The notes beneath the pieces are model-generated. The model had not been told where the DNA came from, searched no databases, and saw only the letters and a list, made by a program, of their open reading frames with translations. A DNA stretch of 64,000 nucleotides from Lactobacillus helsingborgensis (lineage in GTDB: Bacteria > Bacillota > Bacilli > Lactobacillales > Lactobacillaceae): the NCBI RefSeq assembly GCF_000970855.1, contig NZ_KQ034046.1, positions 396,942 to 460,941 of the forward strand. The letters run 5' to 3'. Positions within the stretch are counted from its first letter, which is position 1, and every line of letters begins with the position of its first letter. Positions 16,393 to 24,538 of the stretch are shown here, one piece after another. A program made the translations under genes and the position numbers.

Positions 16393-17247
16393 ATGAAAAA
16401 ATGTCCTCAGTGTGGCGCCATGATGGAAAAAGATGTTAATTTTTGTACGTCATGTGGTTATGATTTACGCAATGTTGATGTTCAAAAAGAAAAAACAGTG
16501 TCTGCTGCTAATGTAGTGCAAAATACTGCAAAAATGGGACCCCAACAGACTGAACCAGAAGTTCAAGATGTCAATACACCGAACAAAACGGAAGGACAAT
16601 TTCAAAATTACTGGCAATGGTGTGTTGATTCTTGGCGTAATCCGGGGACTAGCAATCCCAATGTAGCCAGTTGGTATGGTTGGCTAACGATTTTAATTAA
16701 AGACGCTCTCGTCGTTTTGGGTCTGTATTTTTGTGCCAACACTATTATTAATACGTTAATTGATTGGGCTAATCATAGAGGCAGTGACATTAGCGGCTGG
16801 GAAAATTTTCATGTCCCGTTTAACATTATGCTTGAAATATTTGTGGTTGTAGTCATTTTTGAAGCAGTGGTAATTGGTGGCTTTTATGCTGGCTACAGAT
16901 ATATTTATGACAGAAAGATCAGCTTTTTAGAGTTTGTTAACCGAAGTGCCCATGCTTGCAATTTAAACCTAATTCTGGCTGCAGCATTCTTTTTATTGAT
17001 GATTCTGGGACTTAACAGTATAAAATTTGTCGTTGTTATATTTTTGGTTATGCTAGGCTTATTTATCGCAAGTCAACACGTTATTTTGTTTGGTGATGAT
17101 GGAGCGGTTCGCGATAAAATTTATGGGTTTTTAATTGCGTTTGCTATTATATTTTTATGTTTGATGATCTTAGATTCAATTATTTATAGCTCTATGATTC
17201 ATTCAATCATTAACCAAATAATGGCAACGCAAAATGGATCAATGTAG
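16393..17247 (+). CDS. Zinc-ribbon multi-pass membrane protein
   Basis: A 284-aa protein with an N-terminal zinc ribbon (CPQCG...CTSCG, residues 4-23), a Gln/Thr-rich linker, then an amphipathic YWQWCVDSWRNP segment and about five membrane helices. This DUF6574-like layout is common in lactobacilli and has no defined job. AAGGAG lies 6 bp before the ATG at 16393; an ATG five codons upstream overlaps that site. It is followed directly by a second zinc-ribbon membrane gene, suggesting an envelope-related pair. Confidence 0.75.
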   Translation: MKKCPQCGAMMEKDVNFCTSCGYDLRNVDVQKEKTVSAANVVQNTAKMGPQQTEPEVQDVNTPNKTEGQFQNYWQWCVDSWRNPGTSNPNVASWYGWLTILIKDALVVLGLYFCANTIINTLIDWANHRGSDISGWENFHVPFNIMLEIFVVVVIFEAVVIGGFYAGYRYIYDRKISFLEFVNRSAHACNLNLILAAAFFLLMILGLNSIKFVVVIFLVMLGLFIASQHVILFGDDGAVRDKIYGFLIAFAIIFLCLMILDSIIYSSMIHSIINQIMATQNGSM

Positions 17248-17261
17248 ATAGTGTGAATAAG

Positions 17262-18662
17262 ATGAGTGAATCTAAATTTTGTCCTAATTGTGGTAAGCAG
17301 GTAAAACCTGATGCCGAATTTTGTCCTAATTGTGGCCAGAAACTCTCTCCTGCAAAGCCCAGCAGAAAAGAATATCGTTCTAACCAGACTAACACTTCGG
17401 TTCAACCAGTCGCTAGTCAGCAGAAGGTTGTAACAAGAACTGTCCATCAGCCGATGAAAAAAAGAAATAAAATTTTGTTAATCTGTTTAGGAATTTTGGT
17501 TGTGGCTTTCGCTGCTTTTTATGCTTGGGGTTCTAATCATTACCAGAGAAATAATCAGATTAGTCAGATTGCAGCGAGTCTAAAAAACCCGCATGCTGAT
17601 TTAGCTCCATATGTGGTTTCTGAAAATCCAAATGCTAGTGTAACCACAGCGGCTTTAAAACCCACTCAGGAATATTATGCTGATCATTATGTTGAAGCTG
17701 ACAAGATGGCTGAAGCTTTTAAATATGGTAATCAATATGAAAATGTTAGTTTGGTCCAAAATGGTCGCTATTTACTCTTATTCCCTAAATATTGCTTGCA
17801 GTTAAAAACATATTCACCGCAAATAAGAACAAATCATGCTAATTCGACAATTTATATTAATAACAAAAAGTTTGGTGGAGTTGATGGCAGTGGCGAAGAT
17901 TATTATAAAAAGGTCACACCGTTATTTCCTGGTAAATACCATATTGAAGTAAAATCAACTGCATCAGGTCATCAGTTATCGGCTGATAAGAGTACTAATA
18001 TTTTTTCCAATAAAGAAATTGATATGAATATCAAAACGGTCAATTTTACGATTAAAAGTATTCCTGCAGCTGCAGTTTATATTAATGATAAAAATGTGGG
18101 TAATCTTGATAAAAAAGGAAATAAAGTATTTAAGGATTATCCGGTAACTGATGATATGAAAATTTATGTGGTTACTAAAGTTGATGGCAAAACCATTAAA
18201 TCCGAAACCGTTGATTATGATGAAATGGGTTTTGAAGATGATGATGACAGTAGCAGCAATGTAATTAAACCAGAATGGCCAGGTCTAATTAGCAAAGATG
18301 ATGCTGAGGATATTTTAGAAAATGACTTTAATTCTCCAGAGGAAGATGACTTTATCGGTGGTGCAGAAAATAAAGGCTATCAAGAATTACATTCTCAAAA
18401 CTCTGGCTTTAATAATGACGATGACATTAATGACTATAATATGGAATGTTCTGTAGTTTCGATTACACCTGCACCTAACAACTGTAGCAGCGTAACCTAT
18501 AAGATTACTTACACTTTTGAGCATGATGATTTTGAACATAAGCAAGTCATGTTGTATACTGGTGGACTTTTTAAACAAACAGGCGATAGCGATGACGGCA
18601 GTCAAAAAATCAAATCAATTGGTAATGGCAAAATAATCAGTGATAAAAAATACGATAATTAG
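17262..18662 (+). CDS. TcaA-like zinc-ribbon membrane-anchored protein
   Basis: A 466-aa protein: zinc ribbon (CPNCG...CPNCG), a linker rich in Gln and Ser, one membrane helix (KKRNKILLICLGILVVAFAA) and a large extracytoplasmic part with two repeated beta modules. The modules carry YINNKKFGG and YINDKNVGN elements, followed by an acidic segment and a C-terminal NTF2-like region. This order matches TcaA, a cell-wall-stress and glycopeptide-response protein of staphylococci. No Shine-Dalgarno sequence is visible; the ATG at 17262 is given, a GTG at 17253 is equally possible, and coupling to the upstream gene (stop at 17247) is likely. Confidence 0.75.
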   Translation: MSESKFCPNCGKQVKPDAEFCPNCGQKLSPAKPSRKEYRSNQTNTSVQPVASQQKVVTRTVHQPMKKRNKILLICLGILVVAFAAFYAWGSNHYQRNNQISQIAASLKNPHADLAPYVVSENPNASVTTAALKPTQEYYADHYVEADKMAEAFKYGNQYENVSLVQNGRYLLLFPKYCLQLKTYSPQIRTNHANSTIYINNKKFGGVDGSGEDYYKKVTPLFPGKYHIEVKSTASGHQLSADKSTNIFSNKEIDMNIKTVNFTIKSIPAAAVYINDKNVGNLDKKGNKVFKDYPVTDDMKIYVVTKVDGKTIKSETVDYDEMGFEDDDDSSSNVIKPEWPGLISKDDAEDILENDFNSPEEDDFIGGAENKGYQELHSQNSGFNNDDDINDYNMECSVVSITPAPNNCSSVTYKITYTFEHDDFEHKQVMLYTGGLFKQTGDSDDGSQKIKSIGNGKIISDKKYDN

Positions 18663-18793
18663 GAATATTTGTTAAAAAAATAAAGCTGTCTATATTTTTA
18701 CCGTCTAGTTGAATAAATCGTGCTATGATAACAGTAACAAGATGATAATCATATTATTTACAAATCAATTGTTACTGCTAGGAGGTATTTTTT

Positions 18794-19120
18794 ATGAAAT
18801 GGCCGCTAAAAATATATGAATGGACAAATAAACTTTTTCCAACTACCAATAAATATTTTAAAGGAGAAACTGTTTTTTGGAGTTCTACTTATTTGATTAC
18901 GCTTAAAGGTGGTCTAGTACTAGATGTTAATGATTACCCAGCTTTAAAGAAATTAGGCTATTGGGTTAAGAGTGCTGACCGCAAAAATCTCAAAGTTTGG
19001 TCACATTTGTCCCAGCCGGAAGTAGAGCGGAAATTTACTGAAATTACGGGATTAACACCGGACCAATATGATATTGGTTCTATTGCGGGCTTATGGCAAC
19101 TATGGCCTAAAGTTAGCTAA
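18794..19120 (+). CDS. Conserved small protein of unknown function
   Basis: A 108-aa soluble protein not recognised. It is Trp/Lys-rich and contains KLFPTTNKYF, FWSSTYLITLKGGLVLDV and VWSHLSQPEVERKF. No signal peptide or membrane helix. A strong AGGAGG lies 10 bp before the ATG, and an extended -10 (TGCTATGAT, about 18721-18729) lies upstream. Monocistronic with a hairpin after it, so it is a real gene. Confidence 0.65.
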   Translation: MKWPLKIYEWTNKLFPTTNKYFKGETVFWSSTYLITLKGGLVLDVNDYPALKKLGYWVKSADRKNLKVWSHLSQPEVERKFTEITGLTPDQYDIGSIAGLWQLWPKVS

Positions 19121-19134
19121 TAATAATGATCTGG

Positions 19135-19162
19135 AACCACTCTCTTATAGAGAGTGGTTTTA
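19135..19162 (+). terminator. Terminator-like hairpin
   Basis: AACCACTCTCT-TAT-AGAGAGTGGTT, an 11-bp perfect stem followed by TTTA. Confidence 0.75.
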
Positions 19163-19265
19163 GTATGCATAAAAACAATTAAATTTCCTAATGCAAAACA
19201 ACTATTATCATTAATAAAATTGTGCTAGTATTTTAATAGATTAAGAAAGAGAGGTAAATTATCAT

Positions 19266-19451
19266 ATGTATAAATCAATTCAAATTACTGAAGCAGATTT
19301 TATGCTTAATTTGCTTTTTTCTTATCTCTTTAAATTGTTGTTGCTGTTTTTTAATAAGATCAATAAGGGGCTTAGCATTATCATCTATGATATGTTGAGC
19401 CTTTTTGATTGCTATATTTCCAATGTGGGAGGAAATTATGCCAAAATTTAA
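19266..19451 (+). CDS. Possible short leader reading frame before phnD
   Basis: A 61-codon frame opened by an ATG with GAGAGGT 11 bp upstream. It encodes a very hydrophobic peptide and its end overlaps the phnD start by 14 nt in another frame. It may be a translated leader coupled to phnD or chance; no homolog recognised. Confidence 0.25.
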   Translation: MYKSIQITEADFMLNLLFSYLFKLLLLFFNKINKGLSIIIYDMLSLFDCYISNVGGNYAKI

Positions 19452-20367
19452 AAAATTTTTAGTCGGTGCAGTTGCTGTTTTAGGGGCTGCCTTTCTGGCT
19501 GGATGTTCAAATTCAACTAAAAAACAAAGCGATAGTGGAACACCCAAATCTTTAAACGTACAGTTCGTACCCAGTGTTTCTGCTAACAAGCTAGAGGGAA
19601 AAGCCAAGCCACTAGAAAAAATGCTGTCTAAAAGGCTCGGAATCCCGGTTCACGTTTCAGTTTCAACAGATAATAATGCTGTGGTAGAAGCGATGAAGTC
19701 TAAAAAAGTAGATGTGGGTTTCTTACCAGGCGACGCCTATGTGCAAGCTCATAAACAACATGCAGCTGACGTCTTATTGCAGTCAGAACGTTACGGACTG
19801 AAAGCTCCGAGTGGTACTTGGACTAAAAAGTTAGTTCATACAATGCGTTCAGAAATTTTGGTCAGAAAGGGTTCAGGTATTAAGAGCTGGAAAGATCTGA
19901 AAGGTAAGTCAATTTCCATTCAGGGTCCTACTTCGACTACGGGCTATATTTTCCCAGTAGCTGAATTAAAGCAAAAAGGGTTAGATGTTCCGCGCAGCTG
20001 TAAGTTAGTTACCGTTACCGGTCATGACCAAGGTGTACTCAACGTTTTAAATAAGGATACCGATGCTGCCTTTGTCTTTGAAGATGCGCGCAATAACGTC
20101 ATCAAGGATAATCCTAAAATTAAATCGCAGGTTGTCCCAATTTACTACAGCCGTCCCATCCCTAATGATACGATTTCAGTAGTTCCCAGCATGTCTAAGG
20201 CATTTCGGGAAAAATTAGCCAAAGCTTTCATTGCTATTGGCAAGTCGAAAAGCGGCAGAAAAGTGATTGAAAATGTCTATGACCATGAAGGATATGTCAG
20301 GGCGAAAGACAGTGACTATGATATCGTACGCAAGTACCAAAAGATTGCTGAAGCAATCAAAAAATAA
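19438..20367 (+). CDS. PhnD-type substrate-binding lipoprotein
   Basis: Membrane-anchored binding protein (309 aa) of phosphate/phosphite/phosphonate ABC importers. A lipoprotein signal (FLAGC, Cys22) precedes the periplasmic-binding fold. The segment IKSWKDLKGKSISIQGPTST with the conserved Ser/Thr anion-binding residues, and AAFVFEDARNN, are typical of this group. GGAGG lies just before ATG 19438. No permease or ATPase gene is next to it, so it either serves a transporter encoded elsewhere or has another ligand. Confidence 0.85.
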   Translation: MPKFKKFLVGAVAVLGAAFLAGCSNSTKKQSDSGTPKSLNVQFVPSVSANKLEGKAKPLEKMLSKRLGIPVHVSVSTDNNAVVEAMKSKKVDVGFLPGDAYVQAHKQHAADVLLQSERYGLKAPSGTWTKKLVHTMRSEILVRKGSGIKSWKDLKGKSISIQGPTSTTGYIFPVAELKQKGLDVPRSCKLVTVTGHDQGVLNVLNKDTDAAFVFEDARNNVIKDNPKIKSQVVPIYYSRPIPNDTISVVPSMSKAFREKLAKAFIAIGKSKSGRKVIENVYDHEGYVRAKDSDYDIVRKYQKIAEAIKK

Positions 20368-20393
20368 CAATCTATTATCAAACTAATTCTTTA

Positions 20394-20445
20394 ATGCACC
20401 ACTTTGAGATAAATTTAAATTTATCTCAAAGGGTGCATTTTTTTA
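20394..20445 (+). terminator. Terminator of the phnD-like gene
   Basis: Long stem GCACC...TTTGAGATAAATTT / AAATTTATCTCAAA...GGTGC ending in TTTTTT. Confidence 0.85.
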
Positions 20446-20538
20446 AAAAAGCAAAATTTCTTTTGCTAAAGAGCACTTTTTACATTTAAATAATAGTATC
20501 AATGTTAATAAATACTCACTTTGAAAGGAGACTTGATT

Positions 20539-20967
20539 ATGAAAGTTGTCATTGGCAGTGACAAAGATGGTTTTGTCCTAAAGGAAAAAGTAAAACATTA
20601 CCTAAAAGAACATGACTATGAAGTTTTTGACGTTACACCAGAGCCCGCTGTGGACTTTGTCGAATCTAGCCTGAAGGTAACACGTAAAGTTTTGGAAAAT
20701 GGGATAGAAAAGGCTATCATGTTCGACGAGTATGGAGTCGGGTCAGCAATGGCTTCGAATAAGGTCAAGGGCATGATCACGGCAAACTTAAATGAAGAAA
20801 GAACCGCACACATGACCGCCATGCACAATGGTGCCAAGGCTATTGCTCTTGGCAGTGGCATTGTCGGAGAAAAGTTGGCCTATTCAATTGTGCAGCACTA
20901 TTTAGATGCTAAGTATGCAGGTGGCCGTCATCAAATACGTCTGAATATGCTTGAAGAAATGATTTAA
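20539..20967 (+). CDS. lacA: Galactose-6-phosphate isomerase subunit A
   Basis: RpiB/LacAB-family sugar-phosphate isomerase subunit, 142 aa. With LacB it converts galactose-6-phosphate to tagatose-6-phosphate. The sequence [19 protein letters not shown] and the [17 protein letters not shown] loop, where the catalytic Cys of RpiB is replaced, identify the A subunit. AAAGGAG precedes the ATG at 20539. It lies 10 bp upstream of lacB. The other tagatose-pathway enzyme in the window, LacD, is 9 kb away. Confidence 0.9.
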   Translation: MKVVIGSDKDGFVLKEKVKHYLKEHDYEVFDVTPEPAVDFVESSLKVTRKVLENGIEKAIMFDEYGVGSAMASNKVKGMITANLNEERTAHMTAMHNGAKAIALGSGIVGEKLAYSIVQHYLDAKYAGGRHQIRLNMLEEMI

Positions 20968-20977
20968 GGGGGATCTC

Positions 20978-21553
20978 ATGTTAGATAACGATAGACCGCA
21001 ACCGGAATTTGTTGATCCTAAGGTCGATAAGCACACTGTTGTAGCTTTAGGAAATGATCACGTTGTTACTGCCGTAAAAATGGCTATTTCTGATCACTTA
21101 AAAGAAAATGGCTATCAGGTAATTGATGAGGGCACCCACGATAATACCAGAACGCATTATCCTATTTATGGTAAAAGAGTAGCAGAAGATGTTGCTTCTG
21201 GTCGTGCTGACTTCGGTATTGTGCTGTGTGGTACCGGCATAGGTATTTCAACGGCTGCTGACAAAAACGAAGGAGTTCGTGCTGCGATGGTCGGGGATGT
21301 TACTCAGGCTAAATACGCCCGTCGTGAACTAAATGCTAACGTATTAGGCTTTGGCGGTATTGTACTGGGACGCGATTTTATTTTTGATATTGTAGATGCT
21401 TTTTTAAATACAAGTTATCACGCTACCAGTAAGAATAAGCAGTTAATTACAAAAATTGATCAGATTGCGCAGCCAAATCCTGAACAAAAAGATAATGAAC
21501 ACTTTTTTGACGCTGAAAACAAGAAGTGGGCTGAAGGCGCATACCATGACTAG
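20978..21553 (+). CDS. lacB: Galactose-6-phosphate isomerase subunit B
   Basis: Catalytic partner of LacA, 191 aa. [21 protein letters not shown] and [20 protein letters not shown] carry the active Cys and sugar-phosphate-binding residues of the RpiB fold. The C-terminal extension after about residue 150 (charged, ending WAEGAYHD) is normal for LacB. AAGGGGG serves as ribosome binding site. The isomerase is usually part of the lactose/galactose PTS-tagatose pathway; no lac PTS genes are adjacent. Confidence 0.92.
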   Translation: MLDNDRPQPEFVDPKVDKHTVVALGNDHVVTAVKMAISDHLKENGYQVIDEGTHDNTRTHYPIYGKRVAEDVASGRADFGIVLCGTGIGISTAADKNEGVRAAMVGDVTQAKYARRELNANVLGFGGIVLGRDFIFDIVDAFLNTSYHATSKNKQLITKIDQIAQPNPEQKDNEHFFDAENKKWAEGAYHD

Positions 21554-21587
21554 AAAAATTTAAGGATAAAAGTATGACATAAAATGT

Positions 21588-21607
21588 AAAAAGCACGGCT
21601 TTTTTAT
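21588..21607 (+). terminator. Short terminator after lacAB
   Basis: AAAAAGC-ACG-GCTTTTTT; a short stem, but well placed and with a T-run. Confidence 0.5.
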
Positions 21608-21615
21608 TTACATAA

Positions 21616-21674
21616 GTTACAAAAGGTTACTTTAGTTTGTTAAAGTTACTAACTTCACAAATAAGTAGTATTAT
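21616..21674 (+). promoter_or_regulatory. Promoter with three phased GTTAC boxes before the AEC permease
   Basis: GTTAC occurs at 21616-21620, 21626-21630 and 21645-21649, that is 10 and 19 bp apart, on one helix face. The last overlaps the -35 (TTACTA, 21646-21651), 17 bp before TATTAT (21669-21674). A poor -35 with upstream phased repeats suggests activation by a response regulator; the convergent CitB-type regulator is the natural candidate (inference). Confidence 0.5.
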
Positions 21675-21709
21675 TAATGTGAAAAGAATAACTAACAGGA
21701 GGAAATAAA

Positions 21710-22789
21710 ATGAATATTGCGCAAGCAATCAAAGTAACTTTTTCAAATGTTGCGATTGTCAGTTCAATAACATCAACAATTTTCATTATTCTATTGGGCT
21801 TTTACCTGCGTAAACGCGGTATTTTTACTGAAAAATTCGGTAAAATTTTGTCCAAAATAGTTTTGACGGTTGCATTACCAGCTTTGGCTTTTAACTCATT
21901 TATGCAACCGATTAGTAATGAAACTTTATCACAAGGGATGAACGTTTTAATCTGGGGAATTGTAATTTATATCATTTTGATATTCTTGACCCCGTTGTCC
22001 TATGTTAAATACCCTAAAGATAAAAGAGATGTTTTAGCCGTACTAACTACATTTGGTTCAACTACTTTCTTTGGTATTCCAATTGTAGGGGCTGTTTTCG
22101 GTCCTAAGGGTATCATGTACAGCTCCATCTTTAACATCGGTTACCGTATCTTCTTATATTCGTATGCGTATATAAAGATGTCTGGATTAAAGATGAAGGC
22201 CAGCAACTTAAAGAAGATGTTTGTTAACCCAGTCGTAATTGCTACATTCTTGGGTTTGCTTTTATGGTTGTGCCAAAATTACGTGCCGCAAGTAGCTGTT
22301 AAACAAGCAGTTAACGGCGTAATTGATGCCAATGCACCAATAGTTCACGTTGCGTTTTACCGTATTGATCAAACCGCAATTTGGCTATATAAACCGATGC
22401 AATACTTAGCAAATCTGGCTTCACCTCTAGCTTGGTTATCAATCGGTTCAACGTTAGGCTCAACCTCATTCAAAGAAGCTGCTGCCAACAAGACTTCTTG
22501 GTACTACAGCTTTAACAAGGTTATACTAGTGCCAATCTTGAACTTACTGCTTTTGGTTATTTTAACTGTAACTAATATTTTACCTGTCAGCTACATTGCG
22601 TTAGGAACAATTATTATCATGATGGCTACCCCAACTGCAGCTGTTGCATCATCTTATGCTATCAGTTTTGATCGTGAGCCGGTGCTATCTTCTGATGCAT
22701 CATTTATTTCAACAATTATGGCGGTTATTGCCATGCCAATATGGATCGCTTTTCTGGGTGTTCTGAGCCAGATGGGTATATTTCACTAA
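21710..22789 (+). CDS. AEC-family permease (malate/auxin-efflux-carrier type)
   Basis: Membrane carrier of 359 aa with about ten helices in two repeats, each crossed by a Pro/Gly-rich element (FGSTTFFGIPIVGAVFG; ATPTAAVASSYAI). Lactobacillus members move malate, lactate or other organic acids. It starts with a good AGGAGG. The next gene, 19 bp on, is a 2-hydroxyacid dehydrogenase and a CitA/DcuS-type sensor pair faces it, so a 2-hydroxy- or 2-keto-acid is the probable substrate. Confidence 0.85.
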   Translation: MNIAQAIKVTFSNVAIVSSITSTIFIILLGFYLRKRGIFTEKFGKILSKIVLTVALPALAFNSFMQPISNETLSQGMNVLIWGIVIYIILIFLTPLSYVKYPKDKRDVLAVLTTFGSTTFFGIPIVGAVFGPKGIMYSSIFNIGYRIFLYSYAYIKMSGLKMKASNLKKMFVNPVVIATFLGLLLWLCQNYVPQVAVKQAVNGVIDANAPIVHVAFYRIDQTAIWLYKPMQYLANLASPLAWLSIGSTLGSTSFKEAAANKTSWYYSFNKVILVPILNLLLLVILTVTNILPVSYIALGTIIIMMATPTAAVASSYAISFDREPVLSSDASFISTIMAVIAMPIWIAFLGVLSQMGIFH

Positions 22790-22807
22790 TTAGGAGGGAA
22801 ATTCTAT

Positions 22808-23806
22808 ATGTTTAAAATAGTAGCCTACGGCGTTCGCAAAAATGAAGTAGATTATTTTAAGAAATTAAATAAATATAATTATGATTTACAACTTGAATCT
22901 GACATGTTAACCCATGATAATGTTGAAACTGCCAAGGGGGCTGATGCGGTTTTACTCAGAGCCAATTGTGTGGGTGATGAAACCAACTTGGCCAAATTCC
23001 ACGAGTGGGGCATTAAATATGTTTTCACAAGAACAGTAGGTTATAACCATATTGATCTCAAGGCAGCTAAAAAATATGATATGAAAGTTGCCCGCGTTCC
23101 TGCTTATTCACCATACGCAGTGGCCGAATTAGCTATGACTTTAGGAATGATGCTCTTTAGACATACTGCCTTAGCTACCAGCTTGACTAATAAAGGAGAC
23201 TTTTCAGTTTCGACAGCTACTTTTTCAGGTGAAGTCCATTCAAGTACGGTAGGTATCATTGGTACTGGTAGAATTGGTGCTACCGAAGCACAACTCTATC
23301 ATGGTATGGGGACCAATGTTTTGGGCTATGATCCTTATCCAAGTGACTTTGCCAAGCAATATGTTAAGTTTGTAAGTCAAGACGAATTATTAGCGCAATC
23401 AGACATTGTTTCAATTCACGTACCGTATTTCCCAGGACAAAATGACAATTTAATAGATGAGACTTTTCTAAGTAAAATGAAGAAGAATGCGGTTCTGGTT
23501 AATACAGCCAGATCACAACTGGCAGATTACCCTGCTGTGATTAAGGCAATTAAAGATGGTCAAATTGCGGGCTTTGCAAGTGACGTGCTACCTGATGAAG
23601 AAGAAGTATTGGGACATAATTTTAATGGTAACATCACAAATGATTTGACTAGACAATTAACAGAATTATATCCTAAAGTTCTATTAACCCCTCATATTGG
23701 TTCATACACCAGTCCAGCTTTGACAGACATGATTAATGTCAGCTATGAAAACTTCCACCAAGTTTTGGAAACAGGTCATACTGATAATGATGTCAAACTT
23801 GACTAA
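22808..23806 (+). CDS. D-2-hydroxyacid dehydrogenase, D-LDH/D-HicDH type
   Basis: NAD-dependent stereospecific reduction of a 2-keto acid, 332 aa. TVGYNHIDLKAA, the Rossmann GIIGTGRIGA, catalytic Arg in VNTARSQLAD and His in LTPHIGSYT are present, as is the D-LDH-type length. The active-site strand normally reads NTARG or SRG; here Ser follows the Arg. AGGAGG precedes the ATG, and it is co-transcribed with the AEC permease, fitting uptake or exchange of its substrate or product. Confidence 0.87.
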   Translation: MFKIVAYGVRKNEVDYFKKLNKYNYDLQLESDMLTHDNVETAKGADAVLLRANCVGDETNLAKFHEWGIKYVFTRTVGYNHIDLKAAKKYDMKVARVPAYSPYAVAELAMTLGMMLFRHTALATSLTNKGDFSVSTATFSGEVHSSTVGIIGTGRIGATEAQLYHGMGTNVLGYDPYPSDFAKQYVKFVSQDELLAQSDIVSIHVPYFPGQNDNLIDETFLSKMKKNAVLVNTARSQLADYPAVIKAIKDGQIAGFASDVLPDEEEVLGHNFNGNITNDLTRQLTELYPKVLLTPHIGSYTSPALTDMINVSYENFHQVLETGHTDNDVKLD

Positions 23807-23820
23807 AGTTTTTCTAATTA

Positions 23821-23852
23821 AAAACAAGCTACATTAGTAGCTTGTTTTTTTT
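23821..23852. terminator. Bidirectional terminator between convergent operons
   Basis: AAAACAAGCTAC-ATTA-GTAGCTTGTTTT, a 12-bp perfect stem. Confidence 0.88.
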
Positions 23853-24537
23853 ATTTATTCAATTTGTAGATTTTAATTGGACGACCAATTTTTAAATAAT
23901 GTACTTTAGCAGAAAGTTTGCCGGTTTTTTCCAGATAATCCAAGTACTTTTTAGTAGTAATGCGTGATAATTTTGATTGTCGTGCTACATCTTGATTGGA
24001 AAATTCACCGGCAAGTTTTGAAATAGCAGTTTCAATTTTGGTTAAAGAAAAGTCCGAAAGTCCTTTAGGCAAACCATTATCATTATTTGAGTTATTAATA
24101 TCTTGAGTGATAAAAATGCGGTCTAGTTCACCTTGTGATACCACATTGTCTTTTTGCAACAATTCGTTATATTTTAGAAAATGTTCAATTGCTTCTTTAA
24201 AACGTTTAAAAGAAAAAGGTTTAAGTAAGTAATCCAAAATACCATATTTTAAAGCTATATTGATATTTGAGCTGTCTTTGGCGGCAGAAAGCATAATGAC
24301 ATTGGGGTGGAGATTGTGCTTAATAAATTGTTTCAACAGTTCGGTACCGGAAGTTTTAGGGAGATAAACATCAAGCAATATCAGGTCAGGACTGATTTTT
24401 TTAGTAATTGCCAATGCCTTTTGGGCCGTATCAGCTTGATAAACAGTCAAGTTTTCCGGCTTAATAATTCTCGTTAAATATTGTTTGTTAATTGAGCTGA
24501 CCATTGGGTCATCTTCAACTATTAAAATTGTTAACAT
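23851..24537 (-). CDS. CitB/DcuR-type response regulator
   Basis: A 228-aa transcription factor: receiver domain with the acidic pair D9-D10, phospho-acceptor Asp in LILLDVYLP, and Lys in DYLLKPFSF; an unstructured Ser/Asn linker; and a C-terminal helix-turn-helix (FSNQDVARQSKLSRITTKKYLDYL) typical of citrate/malate regulators. It lies directly downstream of its kinase (1-bp gap). Likely targets are the convergent AEC permease and dehydrogenase. Confidence 0.88.
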   Translation of the reverse strand: MLTILIVEDDPMVSSINKQYLTRIIKPENLTVYQADTAQKALAITKKISPDLILLDVYLPKTSGTELLKQFIKHNLHPNVIMLSAAKDSSNINIALKYGILDYLLKPFSFKRFKEAIEHFLKYNELLQKDNVVSQGELDRIFITQDINNSNNDNGLPKGLSDFSLTKIETAISKLAGEFSNQDVARQSKLSRITTKKYLDYLEKTGKLSAKVHYLKIGRPIKIYKLNK

Positions 24538-24538
24538 T

